A DNA stretch of 64,000 bases from Paenibacillus nasutitermitis (GCF_014641075.1 NZ_BMHP01000002.1:1892472-1956471), one strand, 5' to 3'. Shown: positions 1 to 9,797, numbered from the stretch's first letter. Notes: generated by a model not told the origin, from the sequence alone. Translations and numbers: made by a program.

Positions 1-2
1 GA

Positions 3-1151
3 TGCACGGAATGCCTGCGTATCGGAGTAAGCGGATGGGAGAGCCGCAGCGTCTCCGAACCCATCACGCAAACAGTGGTCCGGGGACCTATGGAGGCCTT
101 TAATGAAAATCTCCGAACGAATACCGCACTGCTCCGTCGCAAAATAAAAGACCCTCACCTGTGGCTGGAGCAGCGCTATATCGGCAAAGTTACCCAGACA
201 ACCGTAGCCATTATGTATCTGAAAAATGTAGCCGCGGACAGTATCGTAAAGGAAGTACGGTCACGATTGGACCAAATCAACATCGACGGGATCCTGGAGA
301 GCGGATATATCGAGGAATTGATTCAGGATAAGACGCTATCTCCATTTGCGACAATCTATAACAGTGAAAGACCGGATACGATTGCAGCAGGCATCCTGGA
401 AGGACGGGTGGCCATTCTGATTGACGGGACCCCCTTTGCCCTGCTTGTTCCGGCCCTGTTCATCCAGTTTTTTCAATCGGCGGAGGATTATGCGCAGCGC
501 TCGGATGTCAGTACATTGCTTCGGATTATCCGCTTTTTATCCTTCTTCATTTCGCTGCTGGCCCCTTCTCTGTATATTGCCATTACCACCTTTCATCAGG
601 AGATGCTGCCGACTAATTTGCTGATTAACCTTGCCGCGCAACGGGACGGCGTTCCTTTTCCCGCCTTTTTCGAAGCGCTGATGATGGAGATCACCTATGA
701 AATTTTACGTGAAGCCGGTGTACGCATGCCACGGACAGTCGGTCAAGCGGTATCTATTGTCGGAACCCTCGTAATCGGACAAGCTGCAGTGGAAGCGGGC
801 ATTGTATCTTCCGTTATGGTTATCATCGTTTCCATTACGGCGATATCGAGTTATGTAATCCCTGCGACAAGCATGTCCATCTCGGTTCGTATGCTCCGTT
901 TCCTGCTCATGGGCCTCGCCGCCTCGTTCGGCCTGTTTGGCATTCTGATGGGAATTATTGTGCTGGTCTTGCATCTGAGCTCACTGCGTTCGTTCGGCGT
1001 TCCATACATGAGCCCGTTGTCACCAATGAATTTGAAAGGCCAGAAAGATACCTTCTTCCGGATTCCCTGGCAGGACATGTTAACCAGGCCGCCGCTCCTT
1101 GCGCAGAAGAATAATACGAGGCAAAAATCCGGAAAGAAGCAGGGAAAATAA
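3..1151 (+). CDS. GerA-family spore germinant receptor A subunit (5' end outside window)
   Basis: This is the integral-membrane A subunit of a GerA-type nutrient germinant receptor in the spore inner membrane. The frame is open to the first base of the window, so the N-terminus is missing. The first GTG in frame, at 75, lies inside the conserved block SVSEP...VRGP.EAF.ENLRTN and is not the real start. What remains is the end of the N-terminal soluble domain and the GerA membrane domain, with hydrophobic stretches near 410-480, 525-600, 730-860 and 895-985, followed by a basic C-terminal tail. It is followed after 17 bp by the C subunit, so the genes form one operon. Which germinant it senses cannot be read from the sequence. 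Confidence 0.93.
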   Translation, partial: CTECLRIGVSGWESRSVSEPITQTVVRGPMEAFNENLRTNTALLRRKIKDPHLWLEQRYIGKVTQTTVAIMYLKNVAADSIVKEVRSRLDQINIDGILESGYIEELIQDKTLSPFATIYNSERPDTIAAGILEGRVAILIDGTPFALLVPALFIQFFQSAEDYAQRSDVSTLLRIIRFLSFFISLLAPSLYIAITTFHQEMLPTNLLINLAAQRDGVPFPAFFEALMMEITYEILREAGVRMPRTVGQAVSIVGTLVIGQAAVEAGIVSSVMVIIVSITAISSYVIPATSMSISVRMLRFLLMGLAASFGLFGILMGIIVLVLHLSSLRSFGVPYMSPLSPMNLKGQKDTFFRIPWQDMLTRPPLLAQKNNTRQKSGKKQGK

Positions 1152-1168
1152 AGGGGGACAAATCCGCA

Positions 1169-2365
1169 ATGTACTGGAGACACGGAATACTGATATTGAG
1201 CCTGTTAGCCTTATGTTTGACAGGCTGTTGGGACCGCCGTGAATTAAATGAGCTGGGTATTGAACTTGGGACAGGCTACGATAAAATCGGCGATCAATAT
1301 CATGTTTCCGTGCAGGTTGTTGATCCGTCATCGGTATCGACCAAAAACAGTGGTTCCGTAAGGTCTCCCGTTGTGATGTACAAGGCCTCCGGTCCTACGA
1401 TTTTTGAAACCTTGCGGAAGCTGACAATGACAAGCCCCCGGAAAATTTACGGAGCGCATATACGCGTAATCATCGTCGGGGAATCGCTCGCCAGAGAAGG
1501 CATCTCCAAAATACTGGATCTTCAGATGCGCGATGCGGAGCCGCGTCCCGACATCTATATGCTTGTCGCAAAGAACGGCACCGCAGAGAATGCCCTAAAA
1601 ATTATGACGCCACTTGAAAAGATACCCTCCCAGAATCTCTATGCTTCACTGGAAGCTTCCGCCAAGTTCGCGGGCACTTCGACGAAAGTAACGCTGGATC
1701 AGCTGGCCACCCAATTAATAACGGTCGGCATTAATCCGGTTATAACGGGAGTCCATATCATCGGTAACCAGCAGATTGGAGAGAAGGAGAGGAATGTAAA
1801 TGAAATTGACAGCTCCGCGCGTTTGGAGCTGTCCGACCTGGCTGTATTTGAAAAGGACCGCCTGGTCGGGTGGTTGAACCAAGAAGAAAGCAAGGGGTAC
1901 AACTATATTTTGGATAATATCGGAAGTACCGTAGATCATGTCAATTGCCCTGAAGGCGGAAAGCTTGTATTGGAAACCTACAACTCCAAGACATCACTAA
2001 AAAGCCGGATCAGGCAAGGAGAGCCGGAAATCGATGTGAAAGTCGAAAGCATTGCCAATATAGGGGATGTGGAATGCAAAATAGATTTCACCAACCCGGA
2101 GACAATCAAGGATCTGCAGAAGGAGTGGTCCAAACAACTTACGCTCCTTATGGAAAACACGGTAAGTACCATACAGAAAAAATATCACAGCGACATCTTC
2201 GGCTTCGGACAGACGATCTACCGCAATCATCCGAAAGAGTGGAGCAGGCTTAAGGATCGCTGGGAGGATCTATTTATCAAGCTTAAAGTAAACTATGACG
2301 TAAAAGTGACCATCCGCAGAGTCGGCTCGATCAACAATCCGATCAGCAACAAATTAAGGGAGTGA
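1169..2365 (+). CDS. Ger(x)C-family germination lipoprotein (C subunit)
   Basis: C subunit of the germinant receptor, a lipoprotein on the outer face of the spore inner membrane that works with the A and B subunits. The signal peptide ends in the lipobox LTGC with the lipidated cysteine at residue 20, followed by the family hallmark CWDRRELNELG. At 398 residues the length is normal for the family. The ATG start is preceded by a GGGGG Shine-Dalgarno sequence about 11 bases upstream. Its stop overlaps the start region of the next small gene, which indicates translational coupling. Confidence 0.95.
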   Translation: MYWRHGILILSLLALCLTGCWDRRELNELGIELGTGYDKIGDQYHVSVQVVDPSSVSTKNSGSVRSPVVMYKASGPTIFETLRKLTMTSPRKIYGAHIRVIIVGESLAREGISKILDLQMRDAEPRPDIYMLVAKNGTAENALKIMTPLEKIPSQNLYASLEASAKFAGTSTKVTLDQLATQLITVGINPVITGVHIIGNQQIGEKERNVNEIDSSARLELSDLAVFEKDRLVGWLNQEESKGYNYILDNIGSTVDHVNCPEGGKLVLETYNSKTSLKSRIRQGEPEIDVKVESIANIGDVECKIDFTNPETIKDLQKEWSKQLTLLMENTVSTIQKKYHSDIFGFGQTIYRNHPKEWSRLKDRWEDLFIKLKVNYDVKVTIRRVGSINNPISNKLRE

Positions 2366-2373
2366 CAACCATT

Positions 2374-2616
2374 ATGGTAAGCGTTATTTCAGTTCTTGCC
2401 ATCGGACTCGCTATCGCCGCTTACGAGCTGCCTGACCTGTTCCGTAAGCGGCAGAAGAAAGAAGTGATCTTCGTCAGTATTTTGCTTGCCATCGGAATCG
2501 TTCTCAGTAGCATGGCCACCAAGCCCATGAACCTCCCCAGTCCTTTGAACGTGCTCAAATTGATTTATAAGCCCATCAGTGAACTTGTATTTAACGAAAA
2601 TGAAACAAGGAGGTGA
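2374..2616 (+). CDS. Small membrane protein of the ger operon
   Basis: An 80-residue protein with two hydrophobic segments (about residues 2-20 and 31-47) separated by a short basic loop, then a polar tail. I chose ATG 2374 because the Shine-Dalgarno AAGGGAG ends at 2361. The GTG at 2362 would touch that site. The gene sits between the C and B subunits and is tightly spaced to both. Small two-helix D subunits are known in some ger operons and modulate receptor function. Whether this protein belongs to that D family is an inference from size, topology and position only. Confidence 0.75.
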   Translation: MVSVISVLAIGLAIAAYELPDLFRKRQKKEVIFVSILLAIGIVLSSMATKPMNLPSPLNVLKLIYKPISELVFNENETRR

Positions 2617-2621
2617 ATCTA

Positions 2622-3737
2622 TTGCTTGAAAAAGGGAAAATCAGCATTCAACAATTAACCATCCTCGCCATTTTTTCCACAATCGGGGACTCTATACTCA
2701 TCCTGCCCTCCATAATTACCAAGGCCTCTGAGCGGGATGCCTGGTTGTCCATGCTCGCAGGCATTCCCGCCGGGCTGTTCATCGTTTGGCTCGTTCTGCG
2801 CCTCTGGAAGACCTATCCGCAGGCGACGATCATTCAGATCAACCGCAACGTGATGGGGAGGACGCTTGGAGGGATCGTCTCTCTCTTGTTTGTACTCTAT
2901 TTCTTATTGAATACATCGGCGATGCTACGGGAAGCCAGCGACTTTATAACGACCAGTATCCTGGTTGAAACCCCGCTTCGGGCCATTCATTTCATGATGA
3001 TTCTGGTATTAATGATCGGAATCCGCCTTGGATTGGAGCCGATTGCCAGAGCCAGCGAAATTTTCTTTCCCTGGTTTCTGTTTTTTTTATTCTGCCTGGT
3101 CGTTCTCATGCTCCCGCAAGTACACATGACTAACTTATCCCCCATTCTGAGCCGGGGCATCCCCCCTATTTTGCAAGGGATGATTTATACGGTTACCTAT
3201 CCGTTCACGGAGCTGTTGGTGTTTCTGATGATATTTCCTCATGTGAAACAAGGGACCCATTTACAGCGGGATTTTATCCTTGGCGCACTTATAGGCGGAA
3301 CCATCCTTTTCATCTTGCTTCTCCTGTCCATCCTCGTGCTGGGTGCCGATATGACAACTTTTCATCTTTATCCCACCTATGCGCTAGCCAAAAAAATCAG
3401 TATCGCGCATTTTCTGGAGCGACTTGAAGCGATGATGGCTATTATTTGGCTATTCTCGATTTTTTTCAAAATAATCCTCTATTATTACGGTTTTATATTG
3501 GGCACGTCCCAGCTGTTCAAGCTGAAGGACTACCGGATTCTTACCTATCCTGTGGGGATGATCCTGTTCGGTCTGGCTTTCTATATTTCTCCGAACGTCT
3601 CCTACTTCTCGGATGTGGCGAGAAAATATTGGCCTTTCTTCGATTTAACATACGCCCTGATCATCATGATGACGTTAATTCTTGCTTATTTGTTCAAAAA
3701 AAACATGCAAAAATCCGCCGCAAATCCTGATGCCTGA
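2622..3737 (+). CDS. GerB-family spore germination permease (B subunit)
   Basis: B subunit of the germinant receptor, an APC-superfamily-like membrane protein thought to bind the germinant. The 371-residue product is hydrophobic throughout, with about ten membrane segments, and opens with the typical GKISIQQL..L segment followed by the GD motif near residue 23. TTG at 2622 is preferred over GTG at 2613 because AGGAGG spans 2608-2613, leaving eight bases to the TTG. This appears to be the last gene of the operon; no convincing terminator hairpin is seen before 3862. Confidence 0.93.
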   Translation: MLEKGKISIQQLTILAIFSTIGDSILILPSIITKASERDAWLSMLAGIPAGLFIVWLVLRLWKTYPQATIIQINRNVMGRTLGGIVSLLFVLYFLLNTSAMLREASDFITTSILVETPLRAIHFMMILVLMIGIRLGLEPIARASEIFFPWFLFFLFCLVVLMLPQVHMTNLSPILSRGIPPILQGMIYTVTYPFTELLVFLMIFPHVKQGTHLQRDFILGALIGGTILFILLLLSILVLGADMTTFHLYPTYALAKKISIAHFLERLEAMMAIIWLFSIFFKIILYYYGFILGTSQLFKLKDYRILTYPVGMILFGLAFYISPNVSYFSDVARKYWPFFDLTYALIIMMTLILAYLFKKNMQKSAANPDA

Positions 3738-3862
3738 CGGGAAAAGGGTTATTCATTTTGCAGATCCGGGTACAAAAGGTTAAGCGTCTTTAACCATTTT
3801 GTTACTCATTTCCGAGAAGAAATCCTTATTATTAGGGATATTCAACATCAGGGAGGATCACT

Positions 3863-4996
3863 ATGACCCATAACAACTTAAAGACGATCAGTATGAAATT
3901 GTTGGCCATCGGAGTAGTAGGCATCTTCATCTTTCAGGCGGGAGCCTCGTTTTCTTTTGCCAAAGAGAATCCGGCCGCCGGCGTCAGCCATGCAAAATCA
4001 TTTGCAGCCAAACAGCAGCTGCCTGCCATTCAATTCACCACGAAGAAGATAAACACCGACACAAAAATGTATACTGCTGCGATCGAGTACCCGGTTGTCC
4101 AAGGTCTGCAAAGCGCGCAATACCAAGGCGAGCTGAATCACCGCATCGCCGAAACGGCCAGAGCGGATCTCGAAACTGTACAGCAGCAGGCAGAGAGGGA
4201 TGCTTCGGCGGCGGAAGCAGCAGGCGATGATTTTATCCCCTATGATATTACCGTCAAATACGAAGTCCAATCGGACGGAAGCACACGGGACAACGGTTAT
4301 TTATCCATAAAGGTGCTTACTTATGTGTTTACGGGAGGCGCCCACGGCATTACCCGTGCGGACACCTATAATATCCATAATGCCCCAAAGCCTTCACTTA
4401 TCACGCTGAAGGATTTATTCGGCGCAAATTATAAAACGGTCATCAACAAAAAAGTTAAAGAAGTGATTGCCGCAAACCCTGAGGATTATTTTCAGGATAC
4501 ATTTAAAGGCATCTCGGACGACCAGACTTTTTATCTGCAGGGGAATCATGCGGTCATCCTCTTCCAAAATTACGAGATTGCGCCGTATTCATCGGGCCTC
4601 CCGGAAATCCAGATTCCTTTGGCGAATACGGAAACAGGAGATTCAAGCGCCTTGGTAGTCAAAATCAATGGGTCCGTCCTGGATATTGGACAAGCCCCCC
4701 TTTATACCAATAAGGATGGCATGACAATGGCGCCTCTTAGGTCCATTTCCACGGCGCTCGGATATAAGCTCATTTGGAATGAGACCCTGCGGCAGGCTGA
4801 GCTGACCAAAGGCTCGCAGCGGATTACTGTGACCAAAGGGAAGGTTTCCTACCCAACTAATAAACAGTCCACCATTTCTCTGGATACCGAACCCGTCGTA
4901 AAAAACGGCAGCCTGTATGTACCACTCGCCTTTTTTTCCAAAGTATTTCAGGCTAAAGTCGTTTATACATCGGACTCCCTGACCATCTCAAACTAG
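3863..4996 (+). CDS. Secreted DUF4163/DUF3298 protein with copper amine oxidase-type stalk domain
   Basis: A 377-residue exported protein. It has a signal peptide with likely cleavage near residue 33, a DUF4163-like region (about 50-150), a DUF3298 region containing GGAHG near 156-160 and LKDLFG near 180, and a C-terminal copper amine oxidase N-like domain (about 275-377). The last domain shows the usual pattern of a small residue, APLR, an aromatic residue, then YVPLAF. The start has a good GGGAGG site. DUF3298 occurs in the anti-sigma factor RsiV and in cell-surface proteins; the stalk domain is common in Paenibacillus wall proteins. The function is unknown, probably cell-envelope associated. 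No operon partner is apparent. Confidence 0.85.
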   Translation: MTHNNLKTISMKLLAIGVVGIFIFQAGASFSFAKENPAAGVSHAKSFAAKQQLPAIQFTTKKINTDTKMYTAAIEYPVVQGLQSAQYQGELNHRIAETARADLETVQQQAERDASAAEAAGDDFIPYDITVKYEVQSDGSTRDNGYLSIKVLTYVFTGGAHGITRADTYNIHNAPKPSLITLKDLFGANYKTVINKKVKEVIAANPEDYFQDTFKGISDDQTFYLQGNHAVILFQNYEIAPYSSGLPEIQIPLANTETGDSSALVVKINGSVLDIGQAPLYTNKDGMTMAPLRSISTALGYKLIWNETLRQAELTKGSQRITVTKGKVSYPTNKQSTISLDTEPVVKNGSLYVPLAFFSKVFQAKVVYTSDSLTISN

Positions 4997-5048
4997 CCAT
5001 TTCCGAATAAAGCAGGCTCCTCTGCGGGAAGGAAGGCGACGCAAGAAT

Positions 5049-5819
5049 ATGATCAAGCTTGTTCTGATTCGCCATGGCCAAAGCCAATGGAATCTGGAGA
5101 ACCGTTTCACCGGCTGGACGGATATCGATTTATCTGCGACCGGTCTGGATGAAGCCCGAAAAGCTGGGGAGATTTTACGCAATAACGGCTATGTTTTTGA
5201 TCTGGGCTGTACGTCTTATTTGAAGAGAGCGATTCGCACGCTCTGGGTTATTCTCGATCAAATGGAGTTGATGTGGATACCCGTATTCAAAACATGGATG
5301 CTCAATGAACGCCATTATGGCGCTTTACAGGGTTTGAACAAAGTCGAGACGGCTTTAAAATACGGAGACGATCAGGTTCATGAGTGGAGAAGGTCGGTGA
5401 ACATCCGTCCTCCTGCTCTTAAGCTGAATGATCCGCGCTGCGAGAGGTCTGATTTGAGATATCGGGGAATTCAAGAATGTGTGCCGTTAACGGAAAATCT
5501 GGAGGATACACAGGCGAGGGCAATGGCCTATTGGAATGAAACCATCCAGCCAGCTCTCAAGGCCGGTAAACGGGTGCTGATCGCCGCCCACGGCAATACC
5601 ATACGAGCGCTTGTGCAATATATCGACCGAATTCCCGGAGATGATATGGCAAGTCTCAACATTCCAACAGGCACACCGCTGGTTTATGAGCTGGATGATC
5701 TGCTCCAGCCTTTGCGACATTATTTTCTGGGAGAGTCCGGCAAGGTGGAGAGCAAATCCGTAACAGATCCATTGCCTGGAAACCCACAGCAACAGCCAGG
5801 GGCCGACGCCACAGGTTAG
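5049..5819 (+). CDS. gpmA: 2,3-bisphosphoglycerate-dependent phosphoglycerate mutase
   Basis: Interconverts 3- and 2-phosphoglycerate in glycolysis using a phosphohistidine enzyme. The catalytic RHG is at residues 8-10, followed by [17 protein letters not shown], the acidic residue in NERHYG, and the second histidine in AAHGN. These leave little doubt about the family. At 256 residues it is slightly longer than the E. coli enzyme (250), mainly through a polar Pro/Gln-rich tail. The segment around residues 122-150 is less conserved than usual but the frame is intact, so I see no frameshift. It is a single gene ending in a hairpin shared with the convergent sulfate transport operon. Confidence 0.93.
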   Translation: MIKLVLIRHGQSQWNLENRFTGWTDIDLSATGLDEARKAGEILRNNGYVFDLGCTSYLKRAIRTLWVILDQMELMWIPVFKTWMLNERHYGALQGLNKVETALKYGDDQVHEWRRSVNIRPPALKLNDPRCERSDLRYRGIQECVPLTENLEDTQARAMAYWNETIQPALKAGKRVLIAAHGNTIRALVQYIDRIPGDDMASLNIPTGTPLVYELDDLLQPLRHYFLGESGKVESKSVTDPLPGNPQQQPGADATG

Positions 5820-5830
5820 AATACGAAGAA

Positions 5831-5856
5831 AAGCACACTGCGGCGGCAGTGTGCTT
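5831..5856. terminator. Bidirectional terminator between gpmA and the sulfate operon
   Basis: An 11-bp perfect inverted repeat AAGCACACTGC / GCAGTGTGCTT with a four-base loop lies between the two convergent stop codons. The flanking A-rich and T-rich tracts are short. Confidence 0.75.
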
Positions 5857-5889
5857 CGTCGGTTATTTCCCCAGATAACGGAGAGGCTG

Positions 5890-6963
5890 CTACAAGCCTG
5901 CAAGCACCTGATACCAGATGCCCTTAGGGGAATAGAGCTTCTTGCGTACATCGTCCCATCCGCCGAGATAATGGATATCAAATAGATCAGCCGGCTGCTG
6001 GTAGCGGTCTTTGACCTCCGCCATCACCGCGTCGTCAACGGGGCGAAAGCCATGATTGGCGAAGATAAGCTGCGCTTCCGGTGTCTCCAGGTAGGCAAGG
6101 AAAGCTTCCGCCGCTTCCCTCGTTCCATGCTTATCCACGTTAACATCCACAACCGCGGCGGGATTCTCGATCAGTATCGTAGTGCTCGGCACAACGATTT
6201 CATATTGAACGCCCTTATTGATTCTGGCGATCAGCTCGTTCTCGTAGGTAACAATCACATCGCCTACTCCATATTCAAACGCAGCCATCGAGGCGCGCCC
6301 GCTTTTGTCCAGTGACTCCACATTCTGATGAATTTTCTCCAGAAAAGCTTTCGCATAAGCGGGATCCTTCTTGCCCGTATCCGCCTCTGACTTCTTCAGT
6401 CCCGCGCCGTATATGGCATTGATGTCCCACTGCGCCCCTCCAGATGTTTTCGGATTGGGATACAGCACCTTAATCTCATCACGGGTCAAATCCTCCCAAT
6501 CATGAATGTCCTTGGGATTGCCTTCCCGCGTCCCCAGAACGGCAATCGAACGCGTAATCATTCCATCATGCAAAAGCGCCTGCTTCCAGTCATGCGTAAT
6601 AAAGCCCGCCTTCTGGATTTTATCGATATCGCCTTCCATGGCAAGCACCGCCACATCTGCCTCGAAGCCGCCTGCAATCGCTCTTGCCTGTGTGCCGGAT
6701 GCCTCATAGGATTCCTGAAAAGCAATCGTCTGTCCGGTTTCTGCCTTCCATTTGTCCTTGAACTTCGGAAGCAGATCCGCAAATGCGTCCTTAACAACGG
6801 AATAGGCGCCAATGACAAGCGTGATATCCCCTTGAGGAACATCCGCACCGGTTTCTTCCCCGCTGGAATTATTCCCGCTGCAGGCTGCGGTAATCAATAA
6901 AATTAGGGCTGTGCACAATAAACCGGTCAATCGCCATCCTTTAGTCAGGGTAGGTTTCATCAT
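5890..6963 (-). CDS. Sulfate/thiosulfate ABC transporter substrate-binding lipoprotein
   Basis: Extracytoplasmic binding protein delivering sulfate or thiosulfate to the CysTWA importer. It has a lipobox ITAAC with the cysteine at residue 28 and the family motifs SYEASGTQARAI, KTSGGAQW, and the C-terminal FRPVD followed by the FDI..LGGWD block. It is the last gene of the minus-strand operon, 18 bp after cysA. Placing the binding protein last is less usual than placing it first. The Shine-Dalgarno sequence before ATG 6963 is weak, and a second ATG follows immediately. Sulfate and thiosulfate specificity cannot be separated by eye. Confidence 0.93.
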   Translation of the reverse strand: MMKPTLTKGWRLTGLLCTALILLITAACSGNNSSGEETGADVPQGDITLVIGAYSVVKDAFADLLPKFKDKWKAETGQTIAFQESYEASGTQARAIAGGFEADVAVLAMEGDIDKIQKAGFITHDWKQALLHDGMITRSIAVLGTREGNPKDIHDWEDLTRDEIKVLYPNPKTSGGAQWDINAIYGAGLKKSEADTGKKDPAYAKAFLEKIHQNVESLDKSGRASMAAFEYGVGDVIVTYENELIARINKGVQYEIVVPSTTILIENPAAVVDVNVDKHGTREAAEAFLAYLETPEAQLIFANHGFRPVDDAVMAEVKDRYQQPADLFDIHYLGGWDDVRKKLYSPKGIWYQVLAGL

Positions 6964-6981
6964 TACACAACACTTTCGTTA

Positions 6982-8046
6982 TTAAATATGAATCGGCATC
7001 GGGTCTTCCTTCAGCTTATTCTCCATGATCCATGTGTCGTTATCGTTAAACAGGTACGCCCGGTGAATCAGCACACTGATTTCATCCCCAGGCTTCAGAA
7101 CGTCTTTCTCCAGCGACCGGTACGTAATCAGCTTGATGTCGCCGACCTCAACTTCTATCATCCACTCGCTGCCGCGGAAGTGAACATGCTTGACGGTCCC
7201 GCGCGCCGTTGCCGATGCGATACGAAACTCGCTTTGTTTGCCGATCTCAATATATTCCGGACGGATTAGCGCCTGTGTCCCCGGCCAGGCGGACGCTTCC
7301 TCAAAGCCTTTGAGACGCTCAACCTGCGAAACGATCGTAGACTCGCCGATGAAGCTTGCCACAAACTGGGTTTGCGGGCTCTTGTAGATATCCCACGGCG
7401 AGCCTTTTTGCTCCAGCCGTCCTTTATTGATGATCATGATTTCATCCGCTACTTCAATCGCCTCGTCCTGGTCATGGGTCACGAAGATGGAAGTGATTCC
7501 CACCCGCTCAATCATTTCCTTGAGCCAGGTGCGAAGCTCGGAACGGATTTTGGCGTCAATCGCCGCAAACGGCTCGTCGAGCAGCAGAAGTTGGGGCTCG
7601 GGAGCCAATGCCCGGGCGAAGGCTACCCGCTGACGCTGTCCGCCCGATAATTGATGTGGCAGACGATGCTCGAAGCCTTTAAGGCCCGTCAGCTCGACGA
7701 GCGTCATGACCCGCTCGCGAATGGCTTCTTTGGACTGCTTCTTCACCTTCAGCCCAAAAGCAATGTTATCATATACGGTCATATGCTTGAACAACGCATA
7801 ATTTTGGAATACAAACCCGATCCCGCGCTCCTGCGGCGGCAGATCGTTCACCCTCTTGCCGTGAAACACGATGTCTCCGGATGAAGGCTGCTCCAATCCC
7901 GCAAGCATCCGGAGTATCGATGTCTTGCCTCCGCCGCTTGGCCCCAGCAGGCCGATCAGGCGGCCTTTCTCAATATCAAAGCTGACATCGCGAACGGCCT
8001 GGAAATCGCCGAACTGCTTATTTAATCCGCGCACCTCGATATGCAT
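6982..8046 (-). CDS. cysA: Sulfate/thiosulfate import ATP-binding protein CysA
   Basis: ATPase of the sulfate importer. The Walker A motif GPSGGGKT is at residues 35-42, the ABC signature LSGGQRQR is near 133-140, Walker B LLLLDEPF is near 153-160, and the switch histidine is in VTHDQDEA. The C-terminal 110 residues form a TOBE-like domain, as is usual for CysA. The AAAGGAAGTG ribosome binding site lies at the end of cysW, with three bases between the cysW stop and this ATG. Confidence 0.95.
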   Translation of the reverse strand: MHIEVRGLNKQFGDFQAVRDVSFDIEKGRLIGLLGPSGGGKTSILRMLAGLEQPSSGDIVFHGKRVNDLPPQERGIGFVFQNYALFKHMTVYDNIAFGLKVKKQSKEAIRERVMTLVELTGLKGFEHRLPHQLSGGQRQRVAFARALAPEPQLLLLDEPFAAIDAKIRSELRTWLKEMIERVGITSIFVTHDQDEAIEVADEIMIINKGRLEQKGSPWDIYKSPQTQFVASFIGESTIVSQVERLKGFEEASAWPGTQALIRPEYIEIGKQSEFRIASATARGTVKHVHFRGSEWMIEVEVGDIKLITYRSLEKDVLKPGDEISVLIHRAYLFNDNDTWIMENKLKEDPMPIHI

Positions 8047-8049
8047 CGT

Positions 8050-8847
8050 TTAATGCACTTCCTTTCTCTTTTTGGCCCATTCCATGAGCAGCAGAAGTCC
8101 GACAGAGAAAGCCGCCAGCACAAGCGCTACACCATTTGCAGCCGTCACATTAAAATTCTCGACATCCTGATAGACAAGCGTTGTCGCTGTCTGTGTCTTG
8201 TTCATGATATTTCCCGAGACGACCAGCACGGCGCCGAATTCACCCAATGACCGGGCGACTGTAAGAACGACGCCATAGATAACGCCCCAACGGATCGAAG
8301 GCCAGGTTACATGCCAGAAGGTATACCAGGAATACGCGCCAAGCGTAGATGCTGCCTCTTCCTGCTGGGCACCGATTTCCTGCAGCACCGGCATCACCTC
8401 GCGCACCATAAGCGGGAATGTGACGAACAAGGTTGCCAGAATCATGCCCGGCAGCGCATAAACCACTTTGAAGCCGATCCCCTCGAAGAAAGCGCCCATA
8501 ATGGAGTTCGGTCCCAGCAGCAGCACGATCATAAGACCGCCGATAACCGGCGATACCGCGAACGGCAAATCAACGAAACTGTTGAGCAGCTGCTTGATCC
8601 TCCGGCCGAGCCAGGTTGCCCGCACCAGATAAAGGGCCAGCATGACGCCGAACAAAGTATTAATGGCCGTAACCACAAGCACGATACTGCCCGTCATCAT
8701 AAGAGCATGAAGCGCCTGCTTGCGCGTCAGCGCCTCGGCAAATCCGCTCCATCCATCCTCCCAGGCCCCGGTGAATATCTTCACAATCGGCGCGATCAGC
8801 AGGATGAGAAAAACAAGATAGGTTAAAGCAATCCAGAGCTTCTTCAT
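8050..8847 (-). CDS. cysW: Sulfate ABC transporter permease CysW
   Basis: Second membrane subunit of the sulfate importer, 265 residues with six hydrophobic segments and the permease EAA-type loop EEAASTLGA followed by the FW..TWP..RWG segment. I place the start at ATG 8847, which overlaps the cysT stop as ATGA and follows GGAGGGC. An in-frame codon 13 triplets upstream lies inside cysT and is unlikely to be used. Confidence 0.93.
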   Translation of the reverse strand: MKKLWIALTYLVFLILLIAPIVKIFTGAWEDGWSGFAEALTRKQALHALMMTGSIVLVVTAINTLFGVMLALYLVRATWLGRRIKQLLNSFVDLPFAVSPVIGGLMIVLLLGPNSIMGAFFEGIGFKVVYALPGMILATLFVTFPLMVREVMPVLQEIGAQQEEAASTLGAYSWYTFWHVTWPSIRWGVIYGVVLTVARSLGEFGAVLVVSGNIMNKTQTATTLVYQDVENFNVTAANGVALVLAAFSVGLLLLMEWAKKRKEVH

Positions 8848-9659
8848 TTGCCTGCCCTCCTCGTCTGAACGAGGTTGACGACCCATAAGATGATAAAAGA
8901 CAAGGTCAGCAGCAGCACCGAGGTGGCTGCAGCTCCCTGTGTATTGTCGCTTTCTATTTCTCCGAAAATGTATACCGAAGCGATCAGCGTTTTGCCAGGG
9001 ATGTTGCCGGCTACCAGCACAACTGCGCCGAATTCGGCCAGCGCCCTGGAAAATGCCAGCATCGAGCCGCTCAGAATACCCGGCAGCATCGAAGGAAAGA
9101 TCACCTGAAAGAACGTTCGCGATTTGGAAGCGCCCAGCGTGTAGGAGGCTTCTTCCTCGGATTTGTCCATCTCTTCAAGCAAAGGCTGAACGGCCCGGAT
9201 CACAAACGGAAACGTAACGAATACCATGGCTATGATGATAGCGGGCTCGTGAAAAACAATCTGAAATCCGAGCTTGTCGGCTAATCCGCCAACGAAGCTG
9301 TTCGGCCCCAGCAGAAGCAATATCATTAATCCGCCGACAGCTGTCGGCAGCGCAAATGGCAAATCTACCAAGCTGTTCAGCAGCCTCCGTCCCGGAAACC
9401 GGTAACGGATCAGCACCCATCCGATCATGGTGCCAAGCAGCATATTGCTGACCGTGGCAATAACCGAAAGCTTAATCGTGAGCAGAACCGCTTTCCACGC
9501 CAGAGGATCGGTAATGCTATCCCAGAAGGGCCCCCAGCCCAGTTTGAACGATTGCGTATAAATTCCTATAATTGGCAAAATAATCAACACAATAAAGTAA
9601 AGCATGATGGTGCTGCGAAAACCGAAACTCCACCAACGGCTGCGCATCATGAGATTCAA
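8844..9659 (-). CDS. cysT: Sulfate ABC transporter permease CysT
   Basis: First gene of the sulfate import operon and first membrane subunit of the importer. Six hydrophobic segments and the cytoplasmic loop EEEASYTLGASKSRTF place it in the CysT/CysU family. The TTG at 9659 lies nine bases after a GGGGGG tract and is a plausible start. The ATG at 9650 is the alternative. Its stop overlaps cysW. Confidence 0.93.
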   Translation of the reverse strand: MNLMMRSRWWSFGFRSTIMLYFIVLIILPIIGIYTQSFKLGWGPFWDSITDPLAWKAVLLTIKLSVIATVSNMLLGTMIGWVLIRYRFPGRRLLNSLVDLPFALPTAVGGLMILLLLGPNSFVGGLADKLGFQIVFHEPAIIIAMVFVTFPFVIRAVQPLLEEMDKSEEEASYTLGASKSRTFFQVIFPSMLPGILSGSMLAFSRALAEFGAVVLVAGNIPGKTLIASVYIFGEIESDNTQGAAATSVLLLTLSFIILWVVNLVQTRRAGK

Positions 9660-9680
9660 GCTGACTTACCCCCCGGCGCT

Positions 9681-9770
9681 TTCCATGTGGAATCGCGCTA
9701 ATTCCCATTAAGTTACTCGGTATTAATAATGTAGCAGACTGCAACCTGTCTAGTCAATGATTATATAAGA
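9681..9770 (-). promoter_or_regulatory. Promoter and candidate operator of the cys operon
   Basis: On the minus strand a TTGACT box (at about 9752-9757) and a TACATT box lie 18 bases apart, upstream of cysT. Between the promoter and the gene are two perfect inverted repeats that share bases: TTCCA-TG-TGGAA (9681-9692) and GGAAT-N7-ATTCC (9689-9705). Sulfur import operons in Bacillales are normally repressed by CymR or activated by CysL-type regulators. Assigning either one here is inference. Confidence 0.4.
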
Positions 9771-9797
9771 AAAAATGATCGAACTGATGAGGAAAAT

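Noticed and set aside
5049..5819. Possible frameshift in gpmA around residues 122-150
   Set aside because: The region is divergent, but the same frame resumes perfect family motifs afterwards and the length is correct, so substitution and not frameshift explains it.
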